A stretch of 9,327 bases of DNA, from positions 1-9,327 of the forward strand of contig DASCNA010000204.1 in the NCBI GenBank assembly GCA_036011305.1, given 5' to 3'. Below the pieces are notes generated by a model that searched no databases, had not been told where the DNA came from, and saw nothing but the letters and a program-made list of their open reading frames with translations. The DNA comes from DASCNA01 sp036011305 (lineage in GTDB: Bacteria > Verrucomicrobiota > Lentisphaeria > Victivallales > GWF2-38-69). Below, piece by piece: positions 1 through 6,722 of the stretch (positions are counted from its first letter, which is position 1; every line of letters starts with the position of its first letter). The translations under genes and the position numbers were made by a program.

Positions 1-53
1 TCATCCACAATGGAAGACCACTTCTTTACTCTTGGTGAATTAGGATTAAGCAT
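1..53 (-). CDS. Start of an unidentified protein, truncated by the window edge
   Basis: An open frame begins at an ATG at 53-51 and runs off the left edge after 17 complete codons, reading MLNPNSPRVKKWSSIVD. A Shine-Dalgarno-like AAAGGA (66-61) sits 7 nt upstream of the ATG, a spacing like that of the neighbouring real genes, and this is the main reason to believe the start. It lies 81 nt downstream of the pheT stop on the same strand and may have its own promoter (70-99). Too little protein is visible to identify a family. It does not look like ZapA or IHF-alpha, which follow pheT in some bacteria. The function is unknown. Confidence 0.5.
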   Translation of the reverse strand, partial: MLNPNSPRVKKWSSIVD

Positions 54-69
54 TTTAATTTCCTTTTAG

Positions 70-99
70 TTTATATTAGAAAATCAAAATTTATAACAA
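70..99 (-). promoter_or_regulatory. Candidate sigma-70-type promoter for the left-edge gene
   Basis: Read on the minus strand, TTGTTA (99-94, 4/6 match to TTGACA) is followed after an 18-nt spacer by TATAAA (75-70, 5/6 match to TATAAT). Transcription would start about 10 nt before the SD of the left-edge gene, giving a very short leader. In DNA this AT-rich such matches arise by chance, so this is only a candidate. Confidence 0.3.
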
Positions 100-134
100 T
101 TAAAATCTATTAAAAGATGTACTCAAATTTACGC

Positions 135-2537
135 TTACCTTAATTCAATTGAAAGTTTATTTGATAGCATATTTCTGATTTTTTCATGGGCTGTATTAAC
201 TTCTTTATCTGTTAAAGTTTTACTGTGACTCCTATAAGTTAAAGAGTATGCTAAGCTCTTTTTATTTTCTCCTAAAGAATCATCCTCATATAAATCAAAT
301 AATTCAATTTTTTCAAGGATATTGCATTTTACACTTTTCACAACTTCAATTATCTGTGAGCTTTCCAATGATTTATCAGCAATTAAAGCAAAATCACGAG
401 ATGTTGATGGAAATTGGGATATTGCACTGTATTGAATTGATTTTTCCTTAATTTTTAGTATTCTATCAAGTTCTATTTCAGCTGCAAAAACAGGAGCTTT
501 TAACCGCATTCCTTTAGTAAAAAGCGGATTAACCTCCCCAAAAGAAATTATTGTTTGATTATTGACAACAAAGTCAGCTCTGATGCCTTTCTTAAAAAAT
601 GAAGAATCAGATTTTTTACAGATAATATTTTCAATATTTCTTTCATCAAGCCATGATTCCAATAAACCTTTCAGATCGTAAAAATCATAACAAATATTTT
701 TTTCGTCTGAATAACGTTCAGGATGCTTTCTCCCTGTTAATACAAGACAGCTGGAATATTTTTCTTCACTACATTGTTTATTGGCAGAATAAACCTTACC
801 AATTTCAAATATTTTTATTTCATGATTATTATGAGAAACATTTCTTCCCACATTTTGCATTAAACCATAAATTAGAGAAGGCCTCATTACTGAATTTTCA
901 GAACTTATGGGATTAGATACTTCTAACAAATCATTTTCATGTAAAGTATTACTGTTCAAGATATTCATTTTATCGATTAATGTGTAATTAACTGATTCAG
1001 AAAAACCAAATGAAACAAGTTGATTTCTTGCTTCTTCGACAGCAAGATAAGCATCCTGTTTTATAGAACCTCCCTGTTTTACAAAAACATCTACTGATGG
1101 AATTCTTTCAAGACCATATATCCTGATAATTTCTTCAGCTAAATCAGCTTCTCTTTCAATGTCAAGTCTAAATAATGTAGCAGTTACATCACATTTTTCA
1201 TCGTTTATCTTTGTTACAAGTAAATCAAGTTTTTGAAAAATATCAATAATTTCTTTATTTGATATATTAGTTCCAAGTAAGTTTCTTATATTTTTAAACT
1301 TGCACTCGACAGTTTTTGGTACAGGAATAAAATCCTTGTTTTTAATATCTATAAAATCTGAACAAATAACACCACCAGCAAGTTCTAAAATTAATGAAGC
1401 AGTTCTGTCGCTGGCTTTGCTAATCATTTCATTATCGACACCTCTTTCAAATCTATGAGAAGAATCTGATGACAATCCTAATTTATGAGAAGTAGCACGG
1501 ATATTTGATTTATTAAAGTAGGCACACTCTATAAGAATATTTTTAGTTTTCTCTGTAACACCGCTATGCTCTCCTCCCATAACACCTGCAATGCAAACTG
1601 GTTTTTCTGCATCAGCAATTATCAGATTATCATTTGATAAAGCATATTCTTTCCCATCAAGCGCAACAATTTTCTCATTGCTTTCAGCTCTGCGTATGAT
1701 TACTCTATTTTCATTTAGTTCGTCTAAATCAAAAACATGTAGAGGTTGTCCCAATTCAAATAATACATAATTCGTAATATCAACTATATTATTAATTGGT
1801 CTTAAACCAATGCTAATCAAGGCCTGTTTTAACCAATCAGGGCTCTCTTTTACAGTGACTCCTCTTATTACTCTGCCCGTATATCTAGGGCATAATTCAT
1901 AATCTTTAATATTTATTAAATCGGAATATTCTTTATCTTCTTGTTTTTCAGGCAGTTTAACTTCAGGCAATCTTAATACTTTTCCTGATAAAGCCCTAAC
2001 TTCTCTTGCAATACCAATAAAAGAAAGCCAGTCAGGACGATTTTGTGTAATTTCCAATTCATAGACTGTATCAGATTCAAATAAATTATTAACTGAAATA
2101 CCAGTCAAAGTTTTTAACGGAAGTTCCATTATACCGCTATGATCTTCATTTAAGCCAAGTTCTGATGAACTGCAAAGCATTCCATAAGATTCAACCCCGC
2201 GAAGTTTAGATTTTTTGATTTTAAACTTCTTACCATCGTCATCAAATACTGTTCCAATAGTAGCTAAAACTACTTTTTTGCCGATATCACAGTTTGGTGC
2301 ACCGCAAACGATCTGAAGTTCTTCTGATCCAGTATCAACACGGCAGATTGAAAGTTTATCTGCATTTGGATGCATATTTCTTTCAAGAATTTCTGCAACA
2401 ATCAAACCTTCAGGCAACGTATTTGTCTTAGATATGCTTTCAACCTCTATACCAGCCATTGTAAGCCTTTCAACCAGCTCCTCAGGAGTATAAGGTATAT
2501 CTATATATTTTTTTAACCAATTATATGAAATATTCAT
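135..2537 (-). CDS. pheT: Phenylalanyl-tRNA synthetase beta subunit (PheT)
   Basis: Beta chain of the cytoplasmic alpha2-beta2 phenylalanyl-tRNA synthetase, which charges tRNA-Phe. The beta chain binds tRNA and carries the editing site that hydrolyses Tyr-tRNA-Phe. The product is 800 aa, close to the E. coli length. Visible in order: the N-terminal start MNISYNWLKKYIDIP; an EMAP/OB-fold tRNA-binding domain at about 44-150 (GLIVAEILERNMHPNADKLS, then VCGAPN); the B3/B4 editing region, opening with NRPDWLSFIGIARE (167-179) and including QPLHVFDLDEL and IAGVMGG (316-322); HRFERGVD (361-368); a B5 domain at about 400-480; a catalytic-like core at about 490-690; and a C-terminal FDX-ACB anticodon-binding domain at about 705-800 (QFPSTSRDFALI). 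The ATG lies 11 nt after the pheS stop, with an AAGG SD overlapping that stop, so translation is probably coupled to pheS. No frameshift or missing domain is seen. Confidence 0.97.
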   Translation of the reverse strand: MNISYNWLKKYIDIPYTPEELVERLTMAGIEVESISKTNTLPEGLIVAEILERNMHPNADKLSICRVDTGSEELQIVCGAPNCDIGKKVVLATIGTVFDDDGKKFKIKKSKLRGVESYGMLCSSSELGLNEDHSGIMELPLKTLTGISVNNLFESDTVYELEITQNRPDWLSFIGIAREVRALSGKVLRLPEVKLPEKQEDKEYSDLINIKDYELCPRYTGRVIRGVTVKESPDWLKQALISIGLRPINNIVDITNYVLFELGQPLHVFDLDELNENRVIIRRAESNEKIVALDGKEYALSNDNLIIADAEKPVCIAGVMGGEHSGVTEKTKNILIECAYFNKSNIRATSHKLGLSSDSSHRFERGVDNEMISKASDRTASLILELAGGVICSDFIDIKNKDFIPVPKTVECKFKNIRNLLGTNISNKEIIDIFQKLDLLVTKINDEKCDVTATLFRLDIEREADLAEEIIRIYGLERIPSVDVFVKQGGSIKQDAYLAVEEARNQLVSFGFSESVNYTLIDKMNILNSNTLHENDLLEVSNPISSENSVMRPSLIYGLMQNVGRNVSHNNHEIKIFEIGKVYSANKQCSEEKYSSCLVLTGRKHPERYSDEKNICYDFYDLKGLLESWLDERNIENIICKKSDSSFFKKGIRADFVVNNQTIISFGEVNPLFTKGMRLKAPVFAAEIELDRILKIKEKSIQYSAISQFPSTSRDFALIADKSLESSQIIEVVKSVKCNILEKIELFDLYEDDSLGENKKSLAYSLTYRSHSKTLTDKEVNTAHEKIRNMLSNKLSIELR

Positions 2538-2548
2538 TTTTAAAAACC

Positions 2549-3574
2549 TTAAAACTGATTCAGAAATCTTAAATCATTATCATAAAAATACCGTATATCA
2601 TTAATCCCATGACGTATCATTGCGATACGTTCAATTCCCATTCCCCAGGCAAAGCCGTTCCATATTTCAGGATCGTATCCTACATTTCTTAGGACATTTG
2701 GATCTACCATACCAGCTCCTGATATTTCAAGCCAACCTGAATATTTGCAGAGTCTGCATCCTTTTCCATTACATGTTGTACAAGAAAAGTCATATTCGAT
2801 ACTGGGTTCTGTGAAAGGGAAGAAATGAGGGCGAAAACGAATTTTTACTGAATTTCCCAGCAATTCTTTAGCAAAATATAGCAGAGTGCTTTTTAAATCA
2901 GCCATTGATACATTTTTATCTATATATAATCCTTCCAGCTGATGAAAATTAGCACTATGTGAAGCATCAGGTGTATCACGCCGAAAACATGGTCCTGGAG
3001 CTATTATTCTTACAGGAGGTTCCTGGTTTTCCATTACCCTGATTTGAACAGTAGAAGTTTGAGTTCTCAACAATCTTCCATCAGCAAAGTAAAATGTATC
3101 AGTCTCATCTTTAGAAGGATGATCCTCAGGTGTATTTAGAGCATCAAAACAATGATATGTTGTTTCTATATTAGGACCGTCTGCCACAATAAAACCTATT
3201 CTTCTAAAAATCGCCACACAGTCATCTATTGTTTGTGTTATAGGATGTTTTTTACCATAATTCCACCTTCTTCCAGGAAGAGAAACATCCAAAGAATCAT
3301 CTTCTTTGTCTGTATTGTTTTCAGCAGTTACAAGTGCATCTTCCAGCAATTTTATAACTTGATTTTTAATATCATTAATTAATTTTCCGGCAGCAGGTCT
3401 GTCTACTTTGTCAATAGTTCCCAATTGTCTGGTTAACAGAGTCAAAGTTCCTTTTCTACCTAAAACAGAAATTTTAATAGCTTCAATATTCTTTTTCCCC
3501 GAATCAGAATTCAATCTTTGCCTGACATCATTAATGATACTGGTTAAATCTTTATTAATTGTTTCTATACTCAT
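2549..3574 (-). CDS. pheS: Phenylalanyl-tRNA synthetase alpha subunit (PheS)
   Basis: Catalytic alpha chain of class IIc phenylalanyl-tRNA synthetase, which activates Phe and transfers it to tRNA-Phe. The product is 341 aa, close to the usual 325-350. The N-terminal 100 or so residues are the helical tRNA-binding arm. The catalytic core follows, with motif 2 GPCFRRDTPDASHSANFHQLEGL (194-216), a CxxC-x4-CxxC cluster (C265, C268, C273, C276) before WLEISGAGMV, and motif 3 GMGIERIAMIRHG (311-323) ending in DLRFLNQF. The Phe-pocket alanine equivalent to E. coli Ala294 is retained (GFAWG, A309), so specificity should be normal. The ATG has only a weak upstream AGG and lies 8 nt behind the U-tract of an intrinsic-terminator-like hairpin. 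This suggests that expression depends on readthrough of that structure or on a promoter inside the spacer. pheT follows 11 nt downstream. Confidence 0.97.
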   Translation of the reverse strand: MSIETINKDLTSIINDVRQRLNSDSGKKNIEAIKISVLGRKGTLTLLTRQLGTIDKVDRPAAGKLINDIKNQVIKLLEDALVTAENNTDKEDDSLDVSLPGRRWNYGKKHPITQTIDDCVAIFRRIGFIVADGPNIETTYHCFDALNTPEDHPSKDETDTFYFADGRLLRTQTSTVQIRVMENQEPPVRIIAPGPCFRRDTPDASHSANFHQLEGLYIDKNVSMADLKSTLLYFAKELLGNSVKIRFRPHFFPFTEPSIEYDFSCTTCNGKGCRLCKYSGWLEISGAGMVDPNVLRNVGYDPEIWNGFAWGMGIERIAMIRHGINDIRYFYDNDLRFLNQF

Positions 3575-3582
3575 AAGCCTGT

Positions 3583-3642
3583 AAAAAAACAGCCTTTAAC
3601 AAAACTTATAATCCATAATAGGAACTGCTTTGTTAAAGGCTG
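3583..3642 (-). terminator. Intrinsic terminator or attenuator hairpin between rplT and pheS
   Basis: On the minus-strand transcript, CAGCCTTTAACAAA (3642-3629) pairs perfectly with TTTGTTAAAGGCTG (3603-3590). This gives a 14-bp stem with a 25-nt loop, followed immediately by seven U residues (3589-3583). That is a textbook Rho-independent terminator. It begins 22 nt after the rplT stop, and its U-tract ends 8 nt before the pheS ATG, leaving no room for a promoter between the two. It could end the ribosomal-protein transcript or act as an attenuator for pheST, as the pheM-linked terminator does at the same position in E. coli. No T-box consensus is present. Confidence 0.85.
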
Positions 3643-3664
3643 CTTATAAAAATTTAATTAATTA

Positions 3665-4033
3665 TTAAGAATTATGTTTTTTTAAAGCTTCTTTAGCTTT
3701 ATTAACCAAAACAGCAAAAGCTTCTTCATCATGTATTGCTATTTCAGAAAGCATTTTCCTATTAATATCAATATCAATAAGCTTTAAGCCGTGCATGAAA
3801 GAACTGTAATTCATGTCACTCATTCTACATGCAGCATTAATTCTAACAGTCCAAAGACGTCTATACTGACGTTTTTTCTGTTTTCTTCCTACATATGCAT
3901 GTGCATCAGCTTTATCTATTGCATCATAAACTGTTCTGATATTTTTACTTCTTGCACCGTAAAAGCCTTTAGCTCTTTTTAAAGCACGTCTACGTCTTTT
4001 ACGAGACGCAACTGCAAAAGTTGTTCTAGCCAT
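3665..4033 (-). CDS. rplT: 50S ribosomal protein L20 (bL20)
   Basis: bL20 binds 23S rRNA and is needed early in large-subunit assembly. In E. coli and Bacillus it also represses translation of its own infC/rpmI/rplT transcript. The product is 122 aa, close to the usual 117-120. The very basic N-terminal arm (ASRKRRRRALKRAKGFYGARSK) and the globular part (RQYRRLWTVRINAACRMSDMNYSSFMHGLKLIDIDINRKMLSEIA) match the family throughout. The ATG is preceded by GGAG at a rather long 10-nt spacing, and the gene starts 38 nt after rpmI. It is followed by the hairpin at 3583-3642, making it a possible last gene of the terminated transcript. Confidence 0.98.
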   Translation of the reverse strand: MARTTFAVASRKRRRRALKRAKGFYGARSKNIRTVYDAIDKADAHAYVGRKQKKRQYRRLWTVRINAACRMSDMNYSSFMHGLKLIDIDINRKMLSEIAIHDEEAFAVLVNKAKEALKKHNS

Positions 4034-4071
4034 AATATAATTTCTCCATTAAAATTAGCAGATTCTCAATT

Positions 4072-4272
4072 CTATAAACCGTAAGGTAAAGATGATTTTA
4101 TTCTTCCGATTTCAGTACTCTTAACTTCACCGTCTTTACGTAAACGCAGTTTGCGTTTAGCACTCTTTTTAGTCAAAATATGACGTGAACCTGCTTTATT
4201 ATGGCGGTATTTACCTGTGCCCGTCTGTTTTAGACGCTTAGCCGCACACTTCCTTGTTTTCATTTTAGGCAT
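4072..4272 (-). CDS. rpmI: 50S ribosomal protein L35 (bL35)
   Basis: Small, strongly basic protein of the large ribosomal subunit. The product is 66 aa and begins MPKMKTRKCAAKRLKQTGTG, the classic bL35 N-terminus, followed by a Lys/Arg-rich segment (HILTKKSAKRKLRLRKDG) and a C-terminal ending in SSLPYGL. The frame stays open 10 codons further upstream to an ATG at 4302. The start at 4272 is chosen because AAGGAG (4285-4280) lies exactly 7 nt before it and because family members start at MPKMKT. It sits between infC and rplT as in most bacteria. Confidence 0.97.
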   Translation of the reverse strand: MPKMKTRKCAAKRLKQTGTGKYRHNKAGSRHILTKKSAKRKLRLRKDGEVKSTEIGRIKSSLPYGL

Positions 4273-4347
4273 CGTTATTCTCCTTATTTTATATTTTTGC
4301 AAAATACCTGATAAGGCCGATGCCAGCCAATATCAACTAATCACAAA
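4273..4347 (-). promoter_or_regulatory. infC-rpmI spacer, possible site for bL20 control
   Basis: This 75-nt untranslated spacer is longer than most in the cluster. It contains a GC-richer patch that can fold weakly (GGC with GCC, around 4313-4328 on the minus strand) and a near-palindromic TATTTTGCAAAAATA ahead of the rpmI SD. In E. coli, bL20 represses rpmI/rplT translation by binding leader RNA in this region. I cannot match this sequence to a known L20 leader consensus by eye, so the assignment rests mainly on position. Confidence 0.2.
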
Positions 4348-4857
4348 TTATTTAATTGGATTCAAAGATACTGAAATTGTTCTTCCGGAAAGTACTGTTT
4401 TACCATCTGCATTTCCATGTTCCTTTAAATCTTCTATCGTTTTATTTACTATTTCAAAACCTATATCTTTATGAGCTGCTTCACGACCCCTAAAAACCAG
4501 AGCTATTTTTACTTTATAGCCTTTTTCTAAAAATCCCTTTGCATGGTTTACTTTATAGTTATAATCGTGATCATCTATATTTACACGAAATCTAATTTCT
4601 TTCAACTTTTGTGCATGCTGATTTTTTTTCTGCTTCTTAAGATTCTGTTTCTGTTCATAGCGAAGCTTTCCATAATCAAGCACCCGACAAACCGGCGGCG
4701 CAGATTTTTCTGCAACAACTACTAAATCAAGTCCTGCCTCTTTTGCTATTTCAAAAGCTTTTGTTTTAGGCACTATACCTAGCTGATCACCGTTATCCGA
4801 AATCAATCTCACTTCATCAGCAGCTAGCTGACCAGCATTTTTAACTAATTTAGCTAT
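4348..4857 (-). CDS. infC: Translation initiation factor IF-3, probable AUA start
   Basis: IF3 binds the 30S subunit, prevents premature 50S joining and rejects non-canonical start codons and non-initiator tRNA. With the start proposed here the product is 169 aa. The N-domain contains EVRLISDNGDQLGIV, AGLDLVVVAEKSAPPVCRVLDYGKLRYEQKQ, then a Lys-rich linker. The C-domain contains KEIRFRVNIDDHDYNYKVNHAKGFLEKG and VFRGRE. The frame has no ATG at its head. A GTG at 4812 would cut into conserved EVRLI and has no SD. An in-frame stop (TAA, 4872-4870) is followed at once by AGGAGG (4870-4865), and exactly 7 nt later comes ATA at 4857-4855. That start gives the usual IF3 N-terminal extension (AKLVKNAGQLAADEVRLI). 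E. coli infC starts at AUU and represses itself through that codon, and the same logic is likely here. Confidence 0.93.
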   Translation of the reverse strand: MAKLVKNAGQLAADEVRLISDNGDQLGIVPKTKAFEIAKEAGLDLVVVAEKSAPPVCRVLDYGKLRYEQKQNLKKQKKNQHAQKLKEIRFRVNIDDHDYNYKVNHAKGFLEKGYKVKIALVFRGREAAHKDIGFEIVNKTIEDLKEHGNADGKTVLSGRTISVSLNPIK

Positions 4858-4864
4858 TTTCTTT

Positions 4865-4870
4865 CCTCCT
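4865..4870 (-). promoter_or_regulatory. Shine-Dalgarno deciding the infC AUA start
   Basis: A perfect AGGAGG on the minus strand lies 7 nt upstream of ATA (4857-4855) and overlaps an in-frame TAA (4872-4870). No ATG, GTG or TTG lies in frame between this SD and the GTG at 4812, which is more than 50 nt away. This fixes the initiation site at AUA unless a misread base hides another codon. Confidence 0.8.
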
Positions 4871-4962
4871 TAATTAACAAAAAAAATACATAACGAAGAG
4901 TTTTAAAAATACAATAAAATTATTATATTTCAAATTAATATCTACATTATATACAATTAATA
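4871..4962 (-). promoter_or_regulatory. thrS-infC spacer with candidate internal promoter elements
   Basis: This is a very AT-rich leader between the thrS stop and the infC SD. It holds two perfect TATAAT hexamers on the minus strand (4951-4946 and 4927-4922), the first preceded by a TGTA that resembles an extended -10. No good -35 lies at 16-18 nt from either. A T8 run nearer infC has no stable hairpin before it and is not a terminator. An internal promoter for infC-rpmI-rplT is plausible because infC commonly has one inside or after thrS, but AT-rich DNA produces such hexamers by chance. Confidence 0.25.
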
Positions 4963-6690
4963 TCAAATCTTCTTCATTAAATCATTTAAAAGTAAATTTT
5001 TAAATTCTTCTAAAGGTATAGCTCCGAGCTGTCCTTCTCTTCTGGACCTGACAGAAACAGTATTATCTTCCGCTTCCTTATCACCTACAACAACAATATA
5101 AGGAATTCTAGTATTTCTTGCATTTTTAATTTTTAGCCCAATCGTTTCTGAACGATTATCAACTTCTACACTTAGTCCCAGCTTTTTTAGCTCTCTACAT
5201 AATAAAAAGGCATATTCGTGGTTTTTATCAGTAATAGGCAGTATTCTAACCTGTTCGGGCGCAAGCCAGAGAGGAAATCCTCCTCCATAATGTTCAACAA
5301 GTATCCCAAAAAATCTTTCTATCGACCCCAGCAAAGCTCTATGGACCATAAAGGGTCTATGCTTCTGACCGTCTTCACCTACATAATTCATATCGAAGCG
5401 TTCAGGAAGATTAAAATCAAACTGAATAGTACTCATCTGCCACTCTCTACCAATAGCATCTTTAATTTTAAGGTCAATTTTAGGACCATAAAAAGCACCG
5501 CCACCCTCGTCTATTTCACAGTCTAATCCCTGTTCTTTAACAGCTTTTTCTAATGAGACTAATGCCTTTTCCCATTTTTCAGGATCTCCTACTGCTTTTT
5601 CAGGCCTGGTAGCCAAATAAGCTTTAATTTCAGTAAAACCAAAAGCTTTCCATATATCCAAACTAAACCTAAGAACTTCAGAAATTTCAGATTCAATCTG
5701 CTCAGGTGTACAAATTATATGAGCATCATCCTGAGTAAAACCTCTTACTCTAAGTAACCCATGAAGCACACCACTTTTTTCATATCTATATACTGTTCCA
5801 AGTTCTGCCCATCTTAGCGGTAGTTCTCTATAAGATCTTAATTTTGATCTGTAAATTTCAATATGAAAAGGACAATTCATAGGTTTTACATAGTAATCAC
5901 TTCCATCAATATCCATTGGAGCATACATAGCATCCTGGTAAAAACTTAAATGTCCGCTTGTTTCCCAAAGCTTTGAACGTCCGATATGAGGCGTATAAAG
6001 GAGATCATAACCATTTTTGTAATGTTCATCTTTCCAGTAGGTTTCAAAAGTATTTCTTATTTTTGCACCTTTAGGATGCCAGAGAACCAGTCCTCCACCA
6101 ATCTGATCAGAAATACTGAAAAGATCTAACTCCTTACCTAATTTTCTATGATCTCTTTTTTTAGCTTCCTCAAGCTGTTTAAGGTATACATTCAAATCTT
6201 TTTTATTAAAAAAAGAAGTTCCGTAAATTCTCTGGAGCATAGGATTATTTTCTTTACCCCTATAATAAGAACCGGCAATATTCAATAACTTAACAGCTCC
6301 GATTTCGCCACTGTGCGCTACATGAGGACCACGGCAAAGATCTATAAAATCGCCAACTTTATAAAAGGTTATTTTATCCCCTTCAGGTATATCACTTAAA
6401 CGCTCTAGTTTATAGTTTTGGTTAAGATCGGACAGTAACTTTACAGCTTCTGATCTATTTACTTCCAAATACTCAAAAGGTATTTTCAGATTAATATTTT
6501 TTTTGATTACATTCTCTATTTTTTTTAAATCTTCAGGCACGAAGTGGTAGTCCAAATCAAAATCGTAATAAAACCCGTCTGCGGTAGAAGGTCCAATATC
6601 AAATTTTACATCCGGATATAATTCTTTGACAGCTGCAGCCATAAGGTGTGCTGCACTATGACGTATTGTTTCAAGTGGATATTTGGACAT
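4963..6690 (-). CDS. thrS: Threonyl-tRNA synthetase lacking the N-terminal TGS domain
   Basis: Class IIa synthetase that charges tRNA-Thr and hydrolyses mischarged Ser-tRNA-Thr. The product is 575 aa against 642 in E. coli. It begins directly at the N2 editing domain with HSAAH (H11, H15) and later CRGPH (C119, H123), the four editing-site residues. The catalytic domain keeps the zinc ligands C273 (MNCP), H324 (DDAH) and H450 (VHRALLGS), motif 2 Arg302 and motif 3 Arg459. All equal the E. coli numbers minus 61, so the missing part is the TGS domain alone. The C-terminal anticodon-binding domain (about 470-575) is complete (WLAPEQVRILPITD, GDKE). The ATG has AAGGAG (6703-6698) 7 nt upstream, and an in-frame TAG two codons before the ATG rules out a longer N-terminus. 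It lies 32 nt after rnhB and 105 nt before infC. Confidence 0.97.
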   Translation of the reverse strand: MSKYPLETIRHSAAHLMAAAVKELYPDVKFDIGPSTADGFYYDFDLDYHFVPEDLKKIENVIKKNINLKIPFEYLEVNRSEAVKLLSDLNQNYKLERLSDIPEGDKITFYKVGDFIDLCRGPHVAHSGEIGAVKLLNIAGSYYRGKENNPMLQRIYGTSFFNKKDLNVYLKQLEEAKKRDHRKLGKELDLFSISDQIGGGLVLWHPKGAKIRNTFETYWKDEHYKNGYDLLYTPHIGRSKLWETSGHLSFYQDAMYAPMDIDGSDYYVKPMNCPFHIEIYRSKLRSYRELPLRWAELGTVYRYEKSGVLHGLLRVRGFTQDDAHIICTPEQIESEISEVLRFSLDIWKAFGFTEIKAYLATRPEKAVGDPEKWEKALVSLEKAVKEQGLDCEIDEGGGAFYGPKIDLKIKDAIGREWQMSTIQFDFNLPERFDMNYVGEDGQKHRPFMVHRALLGSIERFFGILVEHYGGGFPLWLAPEQVRILPITDKNHEYAFLLCRELKKLGLSVEVDNRSETIGLKIKNARNTRIPYIVVVGDKEAEDNTVSVRSRREGQLGAIPLEEFKNLLLNDLMKKI

Positions 6691-6722
6691 TTCCTAACTC
6701 CTTAAAAAGTATAACTAAATAA

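Noticed and set aside
98..121. Hairpin ATCT/AGAT followed by TTTT after pheT as a terminator
   Set aside because: The stem is only 4 bp and AT-rich, with a weak T-run. It is far less convincing than the rplT-pheS hairpin.
653..916. Plus-strand open frames opposite pheT, pheS, rplT, thrS and rpsP
   Set aside because: They are antisense shadows of well-conserved minus-strand genes, give low-complexity Phe/Ile-rich translations and match no family.
3594..3616. Six-codon ORF (MDYKFC) in the terminator loop upstream of pheS as a Phe leader peptide
   Set aside because: It has no SD, only one Phe codon, and its stop is inside the stem. It does not resemble the Phe-rich pheM leader and is probably chance.
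3575..3664. T-box riboswitch for pheS
   Set aside because: The spacer is only 90 nt and lacks the conserved TGGNACCGCG-type antiterminator motif and a specifier loop. The 32-nt gap before thrS is likewise far too short for a T-box.
4881..4888. T8 run (minus strand) upstream of infC as a terminator
   Set aside because: No stable stem precedes it; the surrounding bases are simply AT-rich leader.
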